Shown one piece after another: positions 25,282-34,606 of a stretch of DNA of 64,000 nucleotides. The DNA is taken from positions 124,001-188,000 of the forward strand of contig NZ_FRDN01000003.1 in assembly GCF_900143285.1 (NCBI RefSeq), read 5' to 3'. This stretch comes from Desulfitobacterium chlororespirans DSM 11544 (GTDB lineage: Bacteria > Bacillota > Desulfitobacteriia > Desulfitobacteriales > Desulfitobacteriaceae). Within the stretch, counting starts at the first letter, position 1, and each line of letters begins with the position of its first letter. Made by a program: the position numbers and the translations under genes. A model generated the notes under the pieces. The model was given only the letters and a program-made list of their open reading frames with translations, made no database searches and was not told where the DNA came from.

Positions 25282-26883
25282 TTAAGAACTCTGATTTTCT
25301 GCCGCCCTGCTATTTTGGCCGCGGATAACTAAGCCTCCCGTGCCGATGACCAGGGCAGCAATGGAGACCGCGCTTCTCAACGCAGTACAGGTCACTTGGG
25401 CCGGATCGCTGATCCCACTTTCCAGCATATGGACAAACCGATTCTCAGCCGCATTATGGCCATAACCTTGAGGCAATTCCTCCAGCATTTCCAACACAGC
25501 GTCAGGGTCGCTTCCCGCATTGACGGCAATCTGGCGCAGCGGGGCTTCCAAAGCTTTATAAAGAATCCGCAGCCCTGTGTTGGCCGCTTTTTCCTTGCAC
25601 TCAAGCCCGGTCAATGACCGTCTTGCCTCCAGCAAAGCGGTTCCGCCCCCCGGTACAATCCCTTCGCTGATAGCCACCCGTACGGAGTTTACGGCATCCT
25701 CCAGCCGGTCTTTCTGCTCCTGGAGTTCCAGCCGGGTGGGCGCTCCGGTGTAAACCACGGCCACCCCGCCCTGCAGCCAGCCCAGCCGTTCCGCCAGCTT
25801 ATCTTTGCGCCAGCCCGGCAGGCGTCCTTCATATTCCTGACGAACCTGGCTGCAGCGCAGGCTGATTTGCCGCGGATCACCCGTTCCGCCAATGATCGTG
25901 GTGCTGTTGTTGTTGGCCAGGATCTTTTTAGCCTGGCCCAAATGCTCTTCTGCCACTTCTTCCAAAAGGATTCCGTTTTCTTCACCGATCACCGTGCCGC
26001 CGGTCAGCACTGCAATATCCTGGAGATACTCCTTGCGGCGTTCTCCGGAGCCCGGCGACTGAACGGCGACAGCGTTCATGGTTCCTTTTTGCTTATTGGT
26101 CAGCAGCAAGGCCAGCAAATCCACTCCAATATCCTCAGCAATGAGCAGCAGGGGCCTCTGGTATTTCATAGTCAGCTGCAAAACGGCAAAAATCTCATCG
26201 GCGGTGCTGAACCTTCCATCCACAATCAGGACAAAGGCATCGGTCAGGACTTCCGATTTCCGCTCCCAGGATTTGACGATTTTCGGGGTGAAACAGCCTT
26301 TATTAAAGGAAATGCCCTGTTTTATTTCCAGGCTGGGCTGCAGTCCTTTTCCTTCCTCAATGGTGATGATGCCCTGAAAACCAATCTTACCGACCGCCTC
26401 GGCCAGCAGCTTCCCAAGGACCGGATCGCCGGAGGAAATGGCGGCCACCTGGGCGACCTGCTCAAGTTCTGTGATTTTGACAGCCTGCTCCTGCACAGCC
26501 TCAATCACCGTTTCGACACCTTGCTCCAGACCCTGAATCAAGCCGGTTGGATTGACACCGGCGGCGATCTGCTTCATTCCTTCCTTAATCATGGCCTGAG
26601 CTAAGACAACAGCCGTCGTCGTCCCGTCTCCGGCCAAATCGTTGGTCTTCTCAGCAACTTCCCGGATAATCTGACAGCCGAGATCATGAAACCGGTTCGG
26701 AACGGAGATAATTCCCGCGATGCTGGCTCCGTCATTAGTGATTTTCGGCCGTCCGGCCAGCGGTCCCAGAGCCACATTCCTGCCCTTAGGCCCCAAAGTG
26801 ATTCTGACACAGTCGGCAACACCGTTTATTCCTTCAATAAGCGCCTGCCTGGCTTCCGCTCCGCATAAAGAAACCCTTTCCAT
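25282..26883 (-). CDS. Divergent GroEL-like chaperonin of the rdh cluster (1)
   Basis: This 533-residue GroEL homologue keeps the ATP-site blocks LGPKGRNV, NDGASIAG, AGDGTTTAVVLAQAM (about 84-98) and SEGIVPGGGTALLEA (about 405). It differs from housekeeping GroEL: Ala-Ser in place of Val-Thr in the DGVTIAK block, and no Gly-Gly-Met tail. No GroES gene is adjacent. Its place after rdhC matches the cprC-cprD order of known o-chlorophenol reductase clusters, where such proteins are thought to help fold the corrinoid enzyme. The start at 26883 has better spacing to GAGGAAGG than the ATG two codons earlier. Confidence 0.85.
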   Translation of the reverse strand: MERVSLCGAEARQALIEGINGVADCVRITLGPKGRNVALGPLAGRPKITNDGASIAGIISVPNRFHDLGCQIIREVAEKTNDLAGDGTTTAVVLAQAMIKEGMKQIAAGVNPTGLIQGLEQGVETVIEAVQEQAVKITELEQVAQVAAISSGDPVLGKLLAEAVGKIGFQGIITIEEGKGLQPSLEIKQGISFNKGCFTPKIVKSWERKSEVLTDAFVLIVDGRFSTADEIFAVLQLTMKYQRPLLLIAEDIGVDLLALLLTNKQKGTMNAVAVQSPGSGERRKEYLQDIAVLTGGTVIGEENGILLEEVAEEHLGQAKKILANNNSTTIIGGTGDPRQISLRCSQVRQEYEGRLPGWRKDKLAERLGWLQGGVAVVYTGAPTRLELQEQKDRLEDAVNSVRVAISEGIVPGGGTALLEARRSLTGLECKEKAANTGLRILYKALEAPLRQIAVNAGSDPDAVLEMLEELPQGYGHNAAENRFVHMLESGISDPAQVTCTALRSAVSIAALVIGTGGLVIRGQNSRAAENQSS

Positions 26884-26899
26884 GTGCATTCCTTCCTCT

Positions 26900-27004
26900 T
26901 CAGCTTATTGCCAGGGTCCAGTTTTCAAAGATGACAAGTCCGATCAATATGAGGGTCAAAGCATAGGCGGCTCCCAGCAAGACCGTTGACAGTTCAGCCT
27001 TCAC
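26900..27004 (-). CDS. 34-residue single-pass membrane protein
   Basis: A GTG start at 27004 overlaps the last codons of rdhC, with GGTGGAG 7 bases upstream. The product reads VKAELSTVLLGAAYALTL followed by ILIGLVIFENWTLAIS: one hydrophobic helix of about 22 residues with a charged N-terminus. Overlap with rdhC and a gap of only 16 bases to the GroEL-like gene imply translation within the operon. No family is recognised. It could be a small accessory subunit of the RdhC membrane protein, or an incidental frame. Confidence 0.5.
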   Translation of the reverse strand: MKAELSTVLLGAAYALTLILIGLVIFENWTLAIS

Positions 27005-28175
27005 CTTTCAACTCCACCTTTCCCGTTTTTTTCTGGACAAAAGCTCCGATCACTCCTTTGATTTTCCGCCCCAGCTGGGCAGCCTTATCCAGGAACGTAC
27101 CCACGGGACAAAGTGCCACACACCAAAGACGGCGGTAAAGAAAGCTGGTCACCAAAATAATGAAGAGCAGATACCATTGATAGCTGGTGCCGTTCCAGCC
27201 GAACATCGTTCCAAAAGGCTCGAAGCTGGAGAAAGAGGGATTGGCAAACAGAAAGGCCAGCAGCAAAGTCAGAAACAAAATGACTTCTTTGCCCACGCGG
27301 AGCCAGCGGCCGTACTTGCCCAGAGGCAGATTCAGCCTGCTCAGCAGATGGGTTCCTTCCTGCATGCCGCAGAAAGGACAGAGATAGGTGCAATAGAGGT
27401 TTTTCCCGCTGAACAGGGCCGGCAGCAAGGCTCCGGCCAGGATCAAATACCAGATCAGGTTTTCCCGGGGTGACGGGAAGTAACCCATAAACAAGGCACT
27501 GATATGGCCCATGGATAGAGAGCGGTTAAGCCAAAAGCCCAGAACCACCACGCTCAGGCCCAAAACCGGAAGACGGTATTTTCTCAGCTCAGGAAAACGG
27601 GGCATGAGAATGGACAGCACCACGAGGACGGTCACCGCAATTTCTTTAATGCCAACCTGCCAGGGAATTTTAGCGTTTTGAGGCGTCTGGTTCAGTTCGG
27701 CCTTAACAATAGTATGGGCGGCTTCCTGTACTGATTTGGCGATAGCCCGGGTGGACAGGGTGGCTCCGGAAATCAGCTCGATATCATAGCCCCCTGTCAG
27801 GGCGTCATTGCCTTTTTTCCCTTCATACTGGCGAAAATATCCGGCTTTGCTGATCTTATTAATGTAGGCCGGCGTTTCTTTGTGCTCGAGAATCTGCACC
27901 GCCTGCAAGGTGCCGTCCTGATTCAGGATCGTTCCTACCATGATGGGCCCGCCATAACCCACATTGCTGCTGACACCAAGATAAGTCAGAACCTCTCCGT
28001 CCGCTCCCACTGCTTTGGCCGTCCGGTCGTTGATAGCTTCGTAGCCGGCCGCCTCCGGCATCAACTGCCGGTAGTAGTGCTGAACTAAGGCAGTATCCAT
28101 CTGATTGGCAAAATGTCCGTAAAGATAAGCAGCAACCAAAACTGCGATCAAGATAAAAGGTAAAAATCGTTTCAT
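26994..28175 (-). CDS. rdhC: NosR/NirI-like membrane flavoprotein (RdhC/CprC/PceC type)
   Basis: This integral membrane protein has 393 residues. After one N-terminal helix comes an extracellular FMN-binding domain with the flavinylation motif SGATLST (about 130), where FMN is attached to Thr. Five or so helices follow. Two Cys motifs resembling NosR/NirI, CTYLCPFCG and CVALCPVG, lie on the cytoplasmic side. It may pass electrons from menaquinol towards the dehalogenase or its maturation; the role is unsettled in the field. ATG 28175 follows GAAGGAAGG by 8 bases and avoids overlap with the gene upstream. Confidence 0.85.
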   Translation of the reverse strand: MKRFLPFILIAVLVAAYLYGHFANQMDTALVQHYYRQLMPEAAGYEAINDRTAKAVGADGEVLTYLGVSSNVGYGGPIMVGTILNQDGTLQAVQILEHKETPAYINKISKAGYFRQYEGKKGNDALTGGYDIELISGATLSTRAIAKSVQEAAHTIVKAELNQTPQNAKIPWQVGIKEIAVTVLVVLSILMPRFPELRKYRLPVLGLSVVVLGFWLNRSLSMGHISALFMGYFPSPRENLIWYLILAGALLPALFSGKNLYCTYLCPFCGMQEGTHLLSRLNLPLGKYGRWLRVGKEVILFLTLLLAFLFANPSFSSFEPFGTMFGWNGTSYQWYLLFIILVTSFLYRRLWCVALCPVGTFLDKAAQLGRKIKGVIGAFVQKKTGKVELKGEG

Positions 28176-28228
28176 CCGACAGACCTTCCTTCGTATTTTC
28201 CGAGAGTACGTGATTTGTTTCCAGACAT

Positions 28229-29851
28229 TCAAATCATCGTGCTGAAATCCGGCGCTTCGAGAATATAATGCATGGGTTCCTTCTCCAGCAGGGCTTCCGT
28301 TGTCAGCAGCAGTGAAGCAATGCCTGCGGCTTTGGTGAGAGCGGCAAGGACTACTTTAGCCGGGTCGGCAATACCCCCTTGCCAAAGATCAATGAACCGG
28401 CCGGTCAAAGCATCGTAGCCCCAGCCATATTCCAGCTGGCCAACCATCCTGACGATTTTCGCACCATTTTCTCCCGCATTTTCAGCGATTTGTCTCAGAG
28501 GAGCGGCCAAAGCCTGCTGCACCAGACGCAGCCCGGCCTCTTCATCCTGAGAAGCCAATTGAACCGTATCAAGGATTTTGGCCGCCTGAACCAAGCTTGT
28601 TCCCCCGCCCGGCACGACTCCGCTCTCCGCAGCCGCTCTGGCGGCTCTCAGAGCATCATTGAGCCGGTCTTTCTTTTCCCGCAGAGCCATTTGGGTATCC
28701 GCACCAATTTGAATGACAGCCGCACCGCCGCTGAGAGCGGCGATCCGTTCCTGCAGGCTTTCCTTTTCCTCTTCGGCGGAAGTTTGGGCCTGCAGAGCCA
28801 TCAAGCGTTTGGTCTGCCGGGCAATCTCGGCTCTGTTGCCTGCTCCGCCTACCACCAGAGTTTTATCACGACTGATCACGACTGCGCCGGCCTGTCCGAG
28901 CATGGTTTTCGCCATAGTCTCCAGGGTGAATCCGGTATGAGGGGCAACGACCTCTCCCCCTGTGATCACGGCAAGATCATCCAGATACCCCAACCGGTCC
29001 ATTCCGGCTCCGGGAGTCCGCACCGCCACGGCTTTGGCTGCCCCGGAAGCATGACGGTTGATAAGCATTCCCAGGGCATCTCCGGTAACATGACCGGCGA
29101 CAATCAACAGCGGCCGCTTCTCCCAGTCACATACATTGAGCATGCGCCGGATCTGTTCCAGATCCCTGATCACCTGATCCGTTGCTAAAATATAGGGATG
29201 TTCCAGCCTGATCGCCGGCGGCCGGTCTTTGTCCACAAAATAAGGGGAAAGATAGCCGCTTTTCAATTCCAGCCCCTCTTTAAACTCCAGATAAGTCCGC
29301 CGCCCTATGCTCTCGCGAAGAGTTATATTGCCCAAGGGACCCGCTTTTCCCATGGCCTGAGCTATGATCGCACCTAAGGCCGGATCTTTAGCAGCAGTTG
29401 CGGCAATTTGTTCAAGCCGCTCCATGGTTGCCGGATGGCTCTGGCGGGTGATCTCCGCACAAACCAGCCGGACAGCCCGCTCCATCCCTTGCCTCAGCCG
29501 GGCCGGTTCGACCCCTGCTTCGATCAGCCGCAACCCTCCCTGAAGCATAGCCTGCAGCAAGACAATGGAGGTGGTTGTTCCATCCCCCGCTAATTCGTCA
29601 GTTTGCCTGGCGGCTTCTCTGCACAAGCGTGCTCCCATATTTTCCTTCAGGTCGGGAAGATGGATGTGTTTAGCCACCGTTGCTCCATCCTTGGTGATCA
29701 GGGGATAACCTACCCTTTGTTCAATGACAATATTTTGTCCTTTGGGTCCCATGGTCCGCCGCACCAGTTCAGCTACCTGAGTGACACCCCGCACCAAAGC
29801 CTGTCTTGCTTCTGTGCGATAGGAGATCCTGGGTTGAACTTTTCCTGCCAT
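28229..29851 (-). CDS. Divergent GroEL-like chaperonin of the rdh cluster (2)
   Basis: This second GroEL homologue of 540 residues differs clearly from the first. It has MGPKGQNIVIEQ, KDGATVAKHI, AGDGTTTSIVLLQAM (about 86-100) and ESGVVPGGGTSLVQA. The C-terminus ends YILEAPDFSTMI with no Gly-Met tail. ATP-binding blocks look intact. Its start codon overlaps the stop of the YlqD-like gene (GTGATG), so the two are translationally coupled. It corresponds in position to CprE. Two different GroEL-like subunits may assemble together, which is inference. Confidence 0.85.
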   Translation of the reverse strand: MAGKVQPRISYRTEARQALVRGVTQVAELVRRTMGPKGQNIVIEQRVGYPLITKDGATVAKHIHLPDLKENMGARLCREAARQTDELAGDGTTTSIVLLQAMLQGGLRLIEAGVEPARLRQGMERAVRLVCAEITRQSHPATMERLEQIAATAAKDPALGAIIAQAMGKAGPLGNITLRESIGRRTYLEFKEGLELKSGYLSPYFVDKDRPPAIRLEHPYILATDQVIRDLEQIRRMLNVCDWEKRPLLIVAGHVTGDALGMLINRHASGAAKAVAVRTPGAGMDRLGYLDDLAVITGGEVVAPHTGFTLETMAKTMLGQAGAVVISRDKTLVVGGAGNRAEIARQTKRLMALQAQTSAEEEKESLQERIAALSGGAAVIQIGADTQMALREKKDRLNDALRAARAAAESGVVPGGGTSLVQAAKILDTVQLASQDEEAGLRLVQQALAAPLRQIAENAGENGAKIVRMVGQLEYGWGYDALTGRFIDLWQGGIADPAKVVLAALTKAAGIASLLLTTEALLEKEPMHYILEAPDFSTMI

Positions 29852-30261
29852 CACCGGATCTCCACCACAATACCATCCTTAAGAACGATTTCCGCATGCA
29901 TTGCCTGAGCTAAAGGTTCCCCGATCATCAGTTCATAAGGGCCTTCAATTGAACCAATACTGATCTCTTCCCCAATCTTCAATCCGTCTGCAGTCACCAT
30001 CTCCATTCTGATCTGGTCACGCTGCGTTAGATATTGAGCCCGGGTCATTTCCCATTGCCTGCGGATTTGCTGAAGATGAGCCTCTTCCGCTCCTTTCAGG
30101 GAAAACTCAGTAAGCGTCCGGTTCTTATTCTCTTCCATCTCCGCCAGTTCCCGCTCCAAATCTGTCAGCTGATCGTTCAGCTGCTGCCGGATTTTCATTT
30201 TTGAGCCTTCGGTCACAATCTGTTTCAACGTAATTTCTCTAAAGATAGGTATCGATTGCAC
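29851..30261 (-). CDS. YlqD-like coiled-coil protein heading the chaperone operon
   Basis: This 136-residue protein begins at a GTG with GGAGGAGGG 6 bases upstream; a longer frame has no ribosome site. Residues about 25-85 form a charged coiled coil (LNDQLTDLERELAEMEENKN). The C-terminal 50 residues form a beta-rich module (GLKIGEEISIGSIEGPYELMIG...VLKDGIVVEIR) like Bacillus YlqD, a protein of unknown function. It occupies the place of the unassigned cprZ. A role as adaptor of the chaperonins is a guess from position. Confidence 0.65.
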   Translation of the reverse strand: MQSIPIFREITLKQIVTEGSKMKIRQQLNDQLTDLERELAEMEENKNRTLTEFSLKGAEEAHLQQIRRQWEMTRAQYLTQRDQIRMEMVTADGLKIGEEISIGSIEGPYELMIGEPLAQAMHAEIVLKDGIVVEIR

Positions 30262-30292
30262 TGCATTCCCTCCTCCAACTTTCTTAGTATCT

Positions 30293-30335
30293 ATCTTAAC
30301 AATCTTCACTTCATTATTTCTTTAGGCCATGCTAA
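30293..30335 (-). promoter_or_regulatory. Dehalobox-like site before the ylqD-groEL-rdhC-groEL operon
   Basis: On the minus strand TTAGCATGGCCTAA (30322-30335) has TTAG-N6-CTAA symmetry. A -10-like TAAGAT (30293-30298) lies 30.5 bases from its centre, within a base of the spacing seen at rdhT and rdhB2. Confidence 0.5.
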
Positions 30336-30368
30336 AAACTTCAAAAAAAGCTGCCGGCAACTCCTGCT

Positions 30369-31067
30369 TTAATATTCGATAATCTCATTGATCAAGCTTC
30401 TCAGCCTTTCCAGGTCGTAGACGATCATTTTATCTTTGCTTTTTTTGACGATTCCTTGCCTGTCCAGCATCTGAAATAATTTGCAGACCGTTACATAGTG
30501 AGTACCGGTAATTTCTCCGATAGTCTTCTGAGTCAGACTGAAATTAATTTCATAATGATCGCCCACCTGTTTTCCTTCATTAACACATAAATTATAGAGC
30601 AGGCGGAAGACCCGGCTGGAAGGCCGGTAGAAGTTAAGGTTCCGGGCCTGGCTCATGAAATAATAGACCTTGGTTAGAAGATTTTGCAGGATATCCAAAA
30701 TGATTTCTTCATCTTCCCGGAAAATGGTCAGAATCTGTTCTACTTTAAAAAAGCTCACCGTACTGTTTTTAACGGCATGAATCTGCACTTCGTGATACTC
30801 ACCGAGGAAGGTGGGCAGCCCGATCGAACCTTCTCCTATATGAAAAAGAAACTTCTGATGTCCGTCATCCGTTCCCATGCTTACGGCCAAACAGCCCTGC
30901 TGGACATAGATAATCTCATCAAATTCCATACCCTGAGCAAGAACAATAGCCCCCTTGGCATAAGTACTGGTGCGGGCATGATGCAGGAATTGCTCCAGCT
31001 TCTCAACATGATGGAACGTCTCAGGAATGAGCGGCTCTTGTATTATCCTTTTCACACCGTCATCCAT
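30369..31067 (-). CDS. rdhK: CRP/FNR-family regulator of reductive dehalogenase genes (RdhK1)
   Basis: This 232-residue regulator has an N-terminal cyclic-nucleotide-like beta barrel (about 20-130), a long dimer helix, and a C-terminal winged helix with LTQKTIGEITGTHYVTVCKLF (about 178-198). Length, RPSSRVFRLLYNLC and the recognition helix closely follow CprK, which binds halogenated phenols and then dehaloboxes. The Cys residues used for redox control in CprK are not obviously conserved. It lies downstream of rdhA1 and upstream of the chaperone operon. A likely promoter is TTGCGG (31172-31177), 17 bp, TACCAT (31149-31154) on the minus strand. Confidence 0.88.
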   Translation of the reverse strand: MDDGVKRIIQEPLIPETFHHVEKLEQFLHHARTSTYAKGAIVLAQGMEFDEIIYVQQGCLAVSMGTDDGHQKFLFHIGEGSIGLPTFLGEYHEVQIHAVKNSTVSFFKVEQILTIFREDEEIILDILQNLLTKVYYFMSQARNLNFYRPSSRVFRLLYNLCVNEGKQVGDHYEINFSLTQKTIGEITGTHYVTVCKLFQMLDRQGIVKKSKDKMIVYDLERLRSLINEIIEY

Positions 31068-31148
31068 TGCTTTTCCCTCCTTAACTATAGCGGACGAGCA
31101 TTAATTATCAGGAGTTTTTTTATAGACTGAAGTCTCCGGATCAGGCTT

Positions 31149-31177
31149 ATGGTAACACGCAGGTAAAGTATCCGCAA
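31149..31177 (-). promoter_or_regulatory. Candidate promoter of rdhK1
   Basis: TTGCGG, a 17-bp spacer and TACCAT on the minus strand. No dehalobox was found here, which fits constitutive synthesis of the sensor. Confidence 0.4.
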
Positions 31178-31259
31178 TTATAGAGAAAATACCGGATTAT
31201 AGTGGGTCCCCCCACTCTATCCAAGCAGGAACAAGGGCTCTCTCCAGGCAAGTCCGATA

Positions 31260-31285
31260 AGCGGTAAGAATCATTTCTTACCGCT
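31260..31285 (-). terminator. Hairpin after rdhA1
   Basis: AGCGGTAAGAA and TTCTTACCGCT pair perfectly around a 4-base loop about 40 bases after the rdhA1 stop; only a weak T-run follows. Confidence 0.6.
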
Positions 31286-31323
31286 CATTTCTGTGAATCC
31301 GCAAAGTTTGAGATCGGTTATTT

Positions 31324-32703
31324 TTATAGATGCTTGGAAAGAGTGTATCTTTCCGGCCATTCCAGCCACCATTTATACTTCTCGATGATTTCATCACCAT
31401 AGCCAAACATATCGTCAATCTGCTTGAGCAACCGGGAGGAGGTTTCTCCTTTGCTGCCGATCCAGATGCCGGCCGAATGGAACCATGACTCTTCCTTAGA
31501 ATTCCACGGGCATACCTTCATACAACGACCGCAGGAAGACCCTTCACTGTTAGTCAGGCGGAACTCGGTGCATTTTTTCATATCACTGTTCCAGCGCAGA
31601 TAACCGTTGTATTCCACCAGGTCTCTATCCTGAGTTATGGCTTCGGACGGGCAATTGTCCGCACATTTCTTGCATACCCGGCAGAAATCCTGCAACCCAA
31701 AGTCGATGGGTTTATCGGGGAGAAGGGGTAAATCTGTGGTAACTGCGGCTACTTTGTGGCGGTAACCCAGACGCGGATGAACCGCGCAGTCCCCGGTCCG
31801 GGACAATTCTCCCAGACCTGCCGCCATAACGACCGGAGGCATCGCAGCGGCATAGTTGGCAAAATGATGCGCTCTCGCGTTATAGCCCAGATTGCGAATA
31901 TATTGAGCCAGGATGACGGAAATGACAGCTGTGGCATGATAGCCGCGCATGGACTGGGCAGAACTGATCCCGTCATAACCGGTGGACGCCAGCATAGTCT
32001 CCAAATGCTGATCAACCATCACGACAATGACATAGGGAAGTCTCTCCGTTACCAGAGTGGAATGGGAGATATCGTCCTTAATCAAGTCTTCATGAGAATG
32101 AGGTGCCTTGTGAGAATAGTAGGCATATTCCGGCATTTTACCTATTCCTACTTCATCAGCCCGCAAAAAATAAGCTGTATCCTTGATATGCCGAGCCATT
32201 TGTTCCGGATCAGGTATGGACAATTTTTCCGAGTTAGGGGTTCCTCCCACTATATTTTCGGCCGAAACATAATTTGAAAAGACACCTAATGCTGCATCCA
32301 AAGGATGCTTCATGACAAAATTATAATGATACATGCCAACCTGTGCTTCCGGCGAAAGTTTGCCGCGTAAAGCCATATTAAATCCGGTATCTGCTTCATG
32401 GGTACATTTTACCGTACCAACGAGCTGACTTGTCCCCAGCCACTGGTCGTTATTCTCCACAAAGCGCACACTGGCACCGCCATAATCCACTTTGGGATGG
32501 AGTTTGGATCTGGCGCCATTGACTGAACCTGATGTACCGGCGACTGTTTCGGCAGCACTTACGGGCAGGGTTTTCATAGCACCGGCCATTCCTGCGGTCA
32601 GGGCGGTAGCCATCCCTGCTTTGAGAAATTTGCGGCGGCTCATCTGCATTTTTTGTTCAAGGCGCTGGCCCTGACGATCTGACGATCTAAACATCTGTTT
32701 CAC
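31324..32703 (-). CDS. rdhA: Reductive dehalogenase catalytic subunit RdhA1 (CprA-like)
   Basis: This corrinoid and iron-sulfur enzyme has 459 residues. The Tat signal [11 protein letters not shown] (about 22-32) precedes a hydrophobic stretch. Two Fe-S motifs stand near the C-terminus: [12 protein letters not shown] (C-x2-C-x2-C-x3-C) and a C-x12-C-x2-C-x3-C set ending [10 protein letters not shown]. No DHxxG corrinoid motif is present, as usual for this family. Size matches CprA-type enzymes, which remove halogens from phenols at the outer face of the membrane. It follows its anchor gene rdhB by 4 bases. The actual substrate cannot be read from sequence. Confidence 0.93.
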   Translation of the reverse strand: MKQMFRSSDRQGQRLEQKMQMSRRKFLKAGMATALTAGMAGAMKTLPVSAAETVAGTSGSVNGARSKLHPKVDYGGASVRFVENNDQWLGTSQLVGTVKCTHEADTGFNMALRGKLSPEAQVGMYHYNFVMKHPLDAALGVFSNYVSAENIVGGTPNSEKLSIPDPEQMARHIKDTAYFLRADEVGIGKMPEYAYYSHKAPHSHEDLIKDDISHSTLVTERLPYVIVVMVDQHLETMLASTGYDGISSAQSMRGYHATAVISVILAQYIRNLGYNARAHHFANYAAAMPPVVMAAGLGELSRTGDCAVHPRLGYRHKVAAVTTDLPLLPDKPIDFGLQDFCRVCKKCADNCPSEAITQDRDLVEYNGYLRWNSDMKKCTEFRLTNSEGSSCGRCMKVCPWNSKEESWFHSAGIWIGSKGETSSRLLKQIDDMFGYGDEIIEKYKWWLEWPERYTLSKHL

Positions 32704-32707
32704 CTCT

Positions 32708-33013
32708 TTAAACTTCTACACCGGTATTCTTGCGCCGTTCTCCGATAAAGCCCAGCAATCTCGCCAAAACGACGGCGAGAACCACCGATAATCCCAAGAA
32801 CAGAAAAATTGCCGTACTTGTCGCTTTGACATGACCTACACTGGAGTTAATGTAGATAAAAGAAATTCCCATACCTGTGATGGCAAACCAAAGAATGTAC
32901 AGCACCCAATTCAGGACAGTCTTCCAGTTCCGGTCCTGTTTGGTCCGGGGTTTGATCAACATGATGCCGGCTAAGAACAAAATTCCGGATAAGAATACTA
33001 AAAAAGTCCCCAT
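32708..33013 (-). CDS. rdhB: Reductive dehalogenase membrane anchor RdhB1
   Basis: This 101-residue hydrophobic protein has three predicted helices, near residues 2-20, 30-55 and 65-90. The segment [22 protein letters not shown] between helices two and three is typical of CprB-type anchors. It tethers the exported catalytic subunit to the membrane. It precedes rdhA1 in the B-A order found in o-chlorophenol reductase operons. An AAGGAGGTG ribosome site lies 7 bases upstream of the ATG, and a dehalobox lies further up. Confidence 0.9.
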   Translation of the reverse strand: MGTFLVFLSGILFLAGIMLIKPRTKQDRNWKTVLNWVLYILWFAITGMGISFIYINSSVGHVKATSTAIFLFLGLSVVLAVVLARLLGFIGERRKNTGVEV

Positions 33014-33037
33014 TTTTGTTCACCTCCTTAGAGAAAA

Positions 33038-33079
33038 TATTAACATGATAAAAAAAGAAACTCATTTAGCATGCATTAA
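33038..33079 (-). promoter_or_regulatory. Dehalobox and promoter of rdhB1A1
   Basis: On the minus strand TTAATGCATGCTAA (33066-33079) is a near-perfect CprK-type box (TTAAT-N4-ATTAA/ACTAA). A -10-like TTAATA (33038-33043) begins 29.5 bases from its centre. Confidence 0.75.
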
Positions 33080-33179
33080 GTCTTGAGTGACTATTGCCTA
33101 AAGTTTTTTCTGAAATTCGCAAATATCTCTAACCTTTATCAAGGGCTCGTCATGTGCCAAGGAATATCTTGTAAAAAAA

Positions 33180-33203
33180 CATGCGGCACCTTGGTGCCGC
33201 ATG
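33180..33203 (-). terminator. Terminator after rdhA2
   Basis: CATGCGGCACC-AA-GGTGCCGCATG followed by seven T on the minus strand. It separates the rdhB2A2 transcript from the rdhB1A1 promoter. Confidence 0.88.
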
Positions 33204-33239
33204 TACTCTTTTCCTATCCGGATATTATCAGATGATTTA

Positions 33240-34592
33240 TTATTGGATTTTATAAAGTTCCGGCCATTCCAACCACCACTTATATTTGTCGATGGTCTCC
33301 GTGCCATACCCGAACATATCGTCAATATTTTTTAGTAAGGAGGACGCCATCTCTCCTCTGCTGCCAATCCACAACCCCGCTTCATGGAACCATGAATCTT
33401 CTTTGGAATTCCAAGGGCAGACTTTCATGCAGCGTCCGCAGGAGGATCCTTCCTCATTGGTGGTCCGAAATACAGCACACTTTTTCATATCGGAATTCCA
33501 GCGCAAATAACCATTGAATTCCACATGATCCCGATCAGTGGTTATGGCCTCGCCGGGACAATTTTCAGCGCATTTTCCGCAGATCCTGCAAAAATCCTGC
33601 AAGCCGAAGTCAATAGGCTTATCAGGTTCCAAAGGCAGATCCGTGGTTACCGCCGCCACCTTATGCCGGAAACCCATTCGAGGATGAATTGTACTGTCTC
33701 CCGTACGGGAAAGTTCCCCTAAGCCCGCAGCAATCACAGCCGGTGGCATTACCGCTCCGTAATTTCTAGCATGATGAGCACGGGCATTATAACCCAGATT
33801 ACGAATATATTGAGCCAGGATAACCGCAATATTCCCTGTAGCATGATACCCTTTAAAGGATTGAGCACCACTGATGCCGTCATAACCGGTAGAAGCCAGA
33901 GTTGTCTCCAAATGTTGATCAACCATTACAACGATGACATAGGGGTGCTTCTCTTCAAAAGGAACTGTCCACTCTTCCACCGGAGCTGCAGCCATCTTGG
34001 TTCTGGGCACAGTGGTTTTATGTGAATAATAGGCAAACTCCGGCATCCTACCGATCCCAACTTCATCGGCACGCAAGAAATAAGCAGCATCTTTTATGTG
34101 CTGGGACATTTGCTCAGGATCGGGGATTGGTAATTTTTCTTTAGCTGGCTGTCCAGTGACTGCTTCTTCACCGGCAATAAACATCAGTCCGCTGCTGATT
34201 GAAGAGCCAAATGGGTGTTTGGCGATAAAATTGTTTACTCCTTTCTTGGCCTGGTCCCCCAAAATCCCCCTAGCGGCTAGATTAAATCCCATATCTGCCT
34301 CGTTAGGATTCTTAATGGTTCCAATAATCTTAGTTGTTCCCAACCACTGATCATTGTGTTCCACAAAACGAACAGATGCCCCTCCGTAGTTATGTTCCGG
34401 ATGTAATTTTGAGTTTTGACTTTTCCTTCCGGGGACGTAATTCAAAGTGTCCGTTGCCGCTGCAGCAACCTGTGAGGAACTCTTGACCGCCCCGATCAGC
34501 CCCATTGCGGTTGTGGCGGCTCCGATTTTGAGAAAATTCCTGCGGTTGATGGATAGTGCCTTGCTCTCTTCATTCTTCTTAAGCTTTTCCAT
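33240..34592 (-). CDS. rdhA: Reductive dehalogenase catalytic subunit RdhA2 (CprA-like)
   Basis: This paralogue of RdhA1 has 450 residues. The Tat signal is [11 protein letters not shown], and the Fe-S motifs are [12 protein letters not shown] and a C-x12-C-x2-C-x3-C set ending [10 protein letters not shown]. Long blocks around [20 protein letters not shown] and [18 protein letters not shown] are shared with RdhA1, so the two arose by duplication, but the central regions differ and a different substrate range is plausible. ATG 34592 follows AAGGAG by 6 bases; an ATG 18 bases earlier overlaps that site. It pairs with rdhB2 directly upstream. Confidence 0.93.
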   Translation of the reverse strand: MEKLKKNEESKALSINRRNFLKIGAATTAMGLIGAVKSSSQVAAAATDTLNYVPGRKSQNSKLHPEHNYGGASVRFVEHNDQWLGTTKIIGTIKNPNEADMGFNLAARGILGDQAKKGVNNFIAKHPFGSSISSGLMFIAGEEAVTGQPAKEKLPIPDPEQMSQHIKDAAYFLRADEVGIGRMPEFAYYSHKTTVPRTKMAAAPVEEWTVPFEEKHPYVIVVMVDQHLETTLASTGYDGISGAQSFKGYHATGNIAVILAQYIRNLGYNARAHHARNYGAVMPPAVIAAGLGELSRTGDSTIHPRMGFRHKVAAVTTDLPLEPDKPIDFGLQDFCRICGKCAENCPGEAITTDRDHVEFNGYLRWNSDMKKCAVFRTTNEEGSSCGRCMKVCPWNSKEDSWFHEAGLWIGSRGEMASSLLKNIDDMFGYGTETIDKYKWWLEWPELYKIQ

Positions 34593-34606
34593 TTTTCCAC
34601 TCCTTG

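Noticed and set aside
31324-34592. Epoxyqueuosine reductase (QueG) in place of reductive dehalogenase
   Set aside because: QueG is cytosolic; both proteins here carry Tat signals, pair with RdhB anchors and lie in a CprK-type context.
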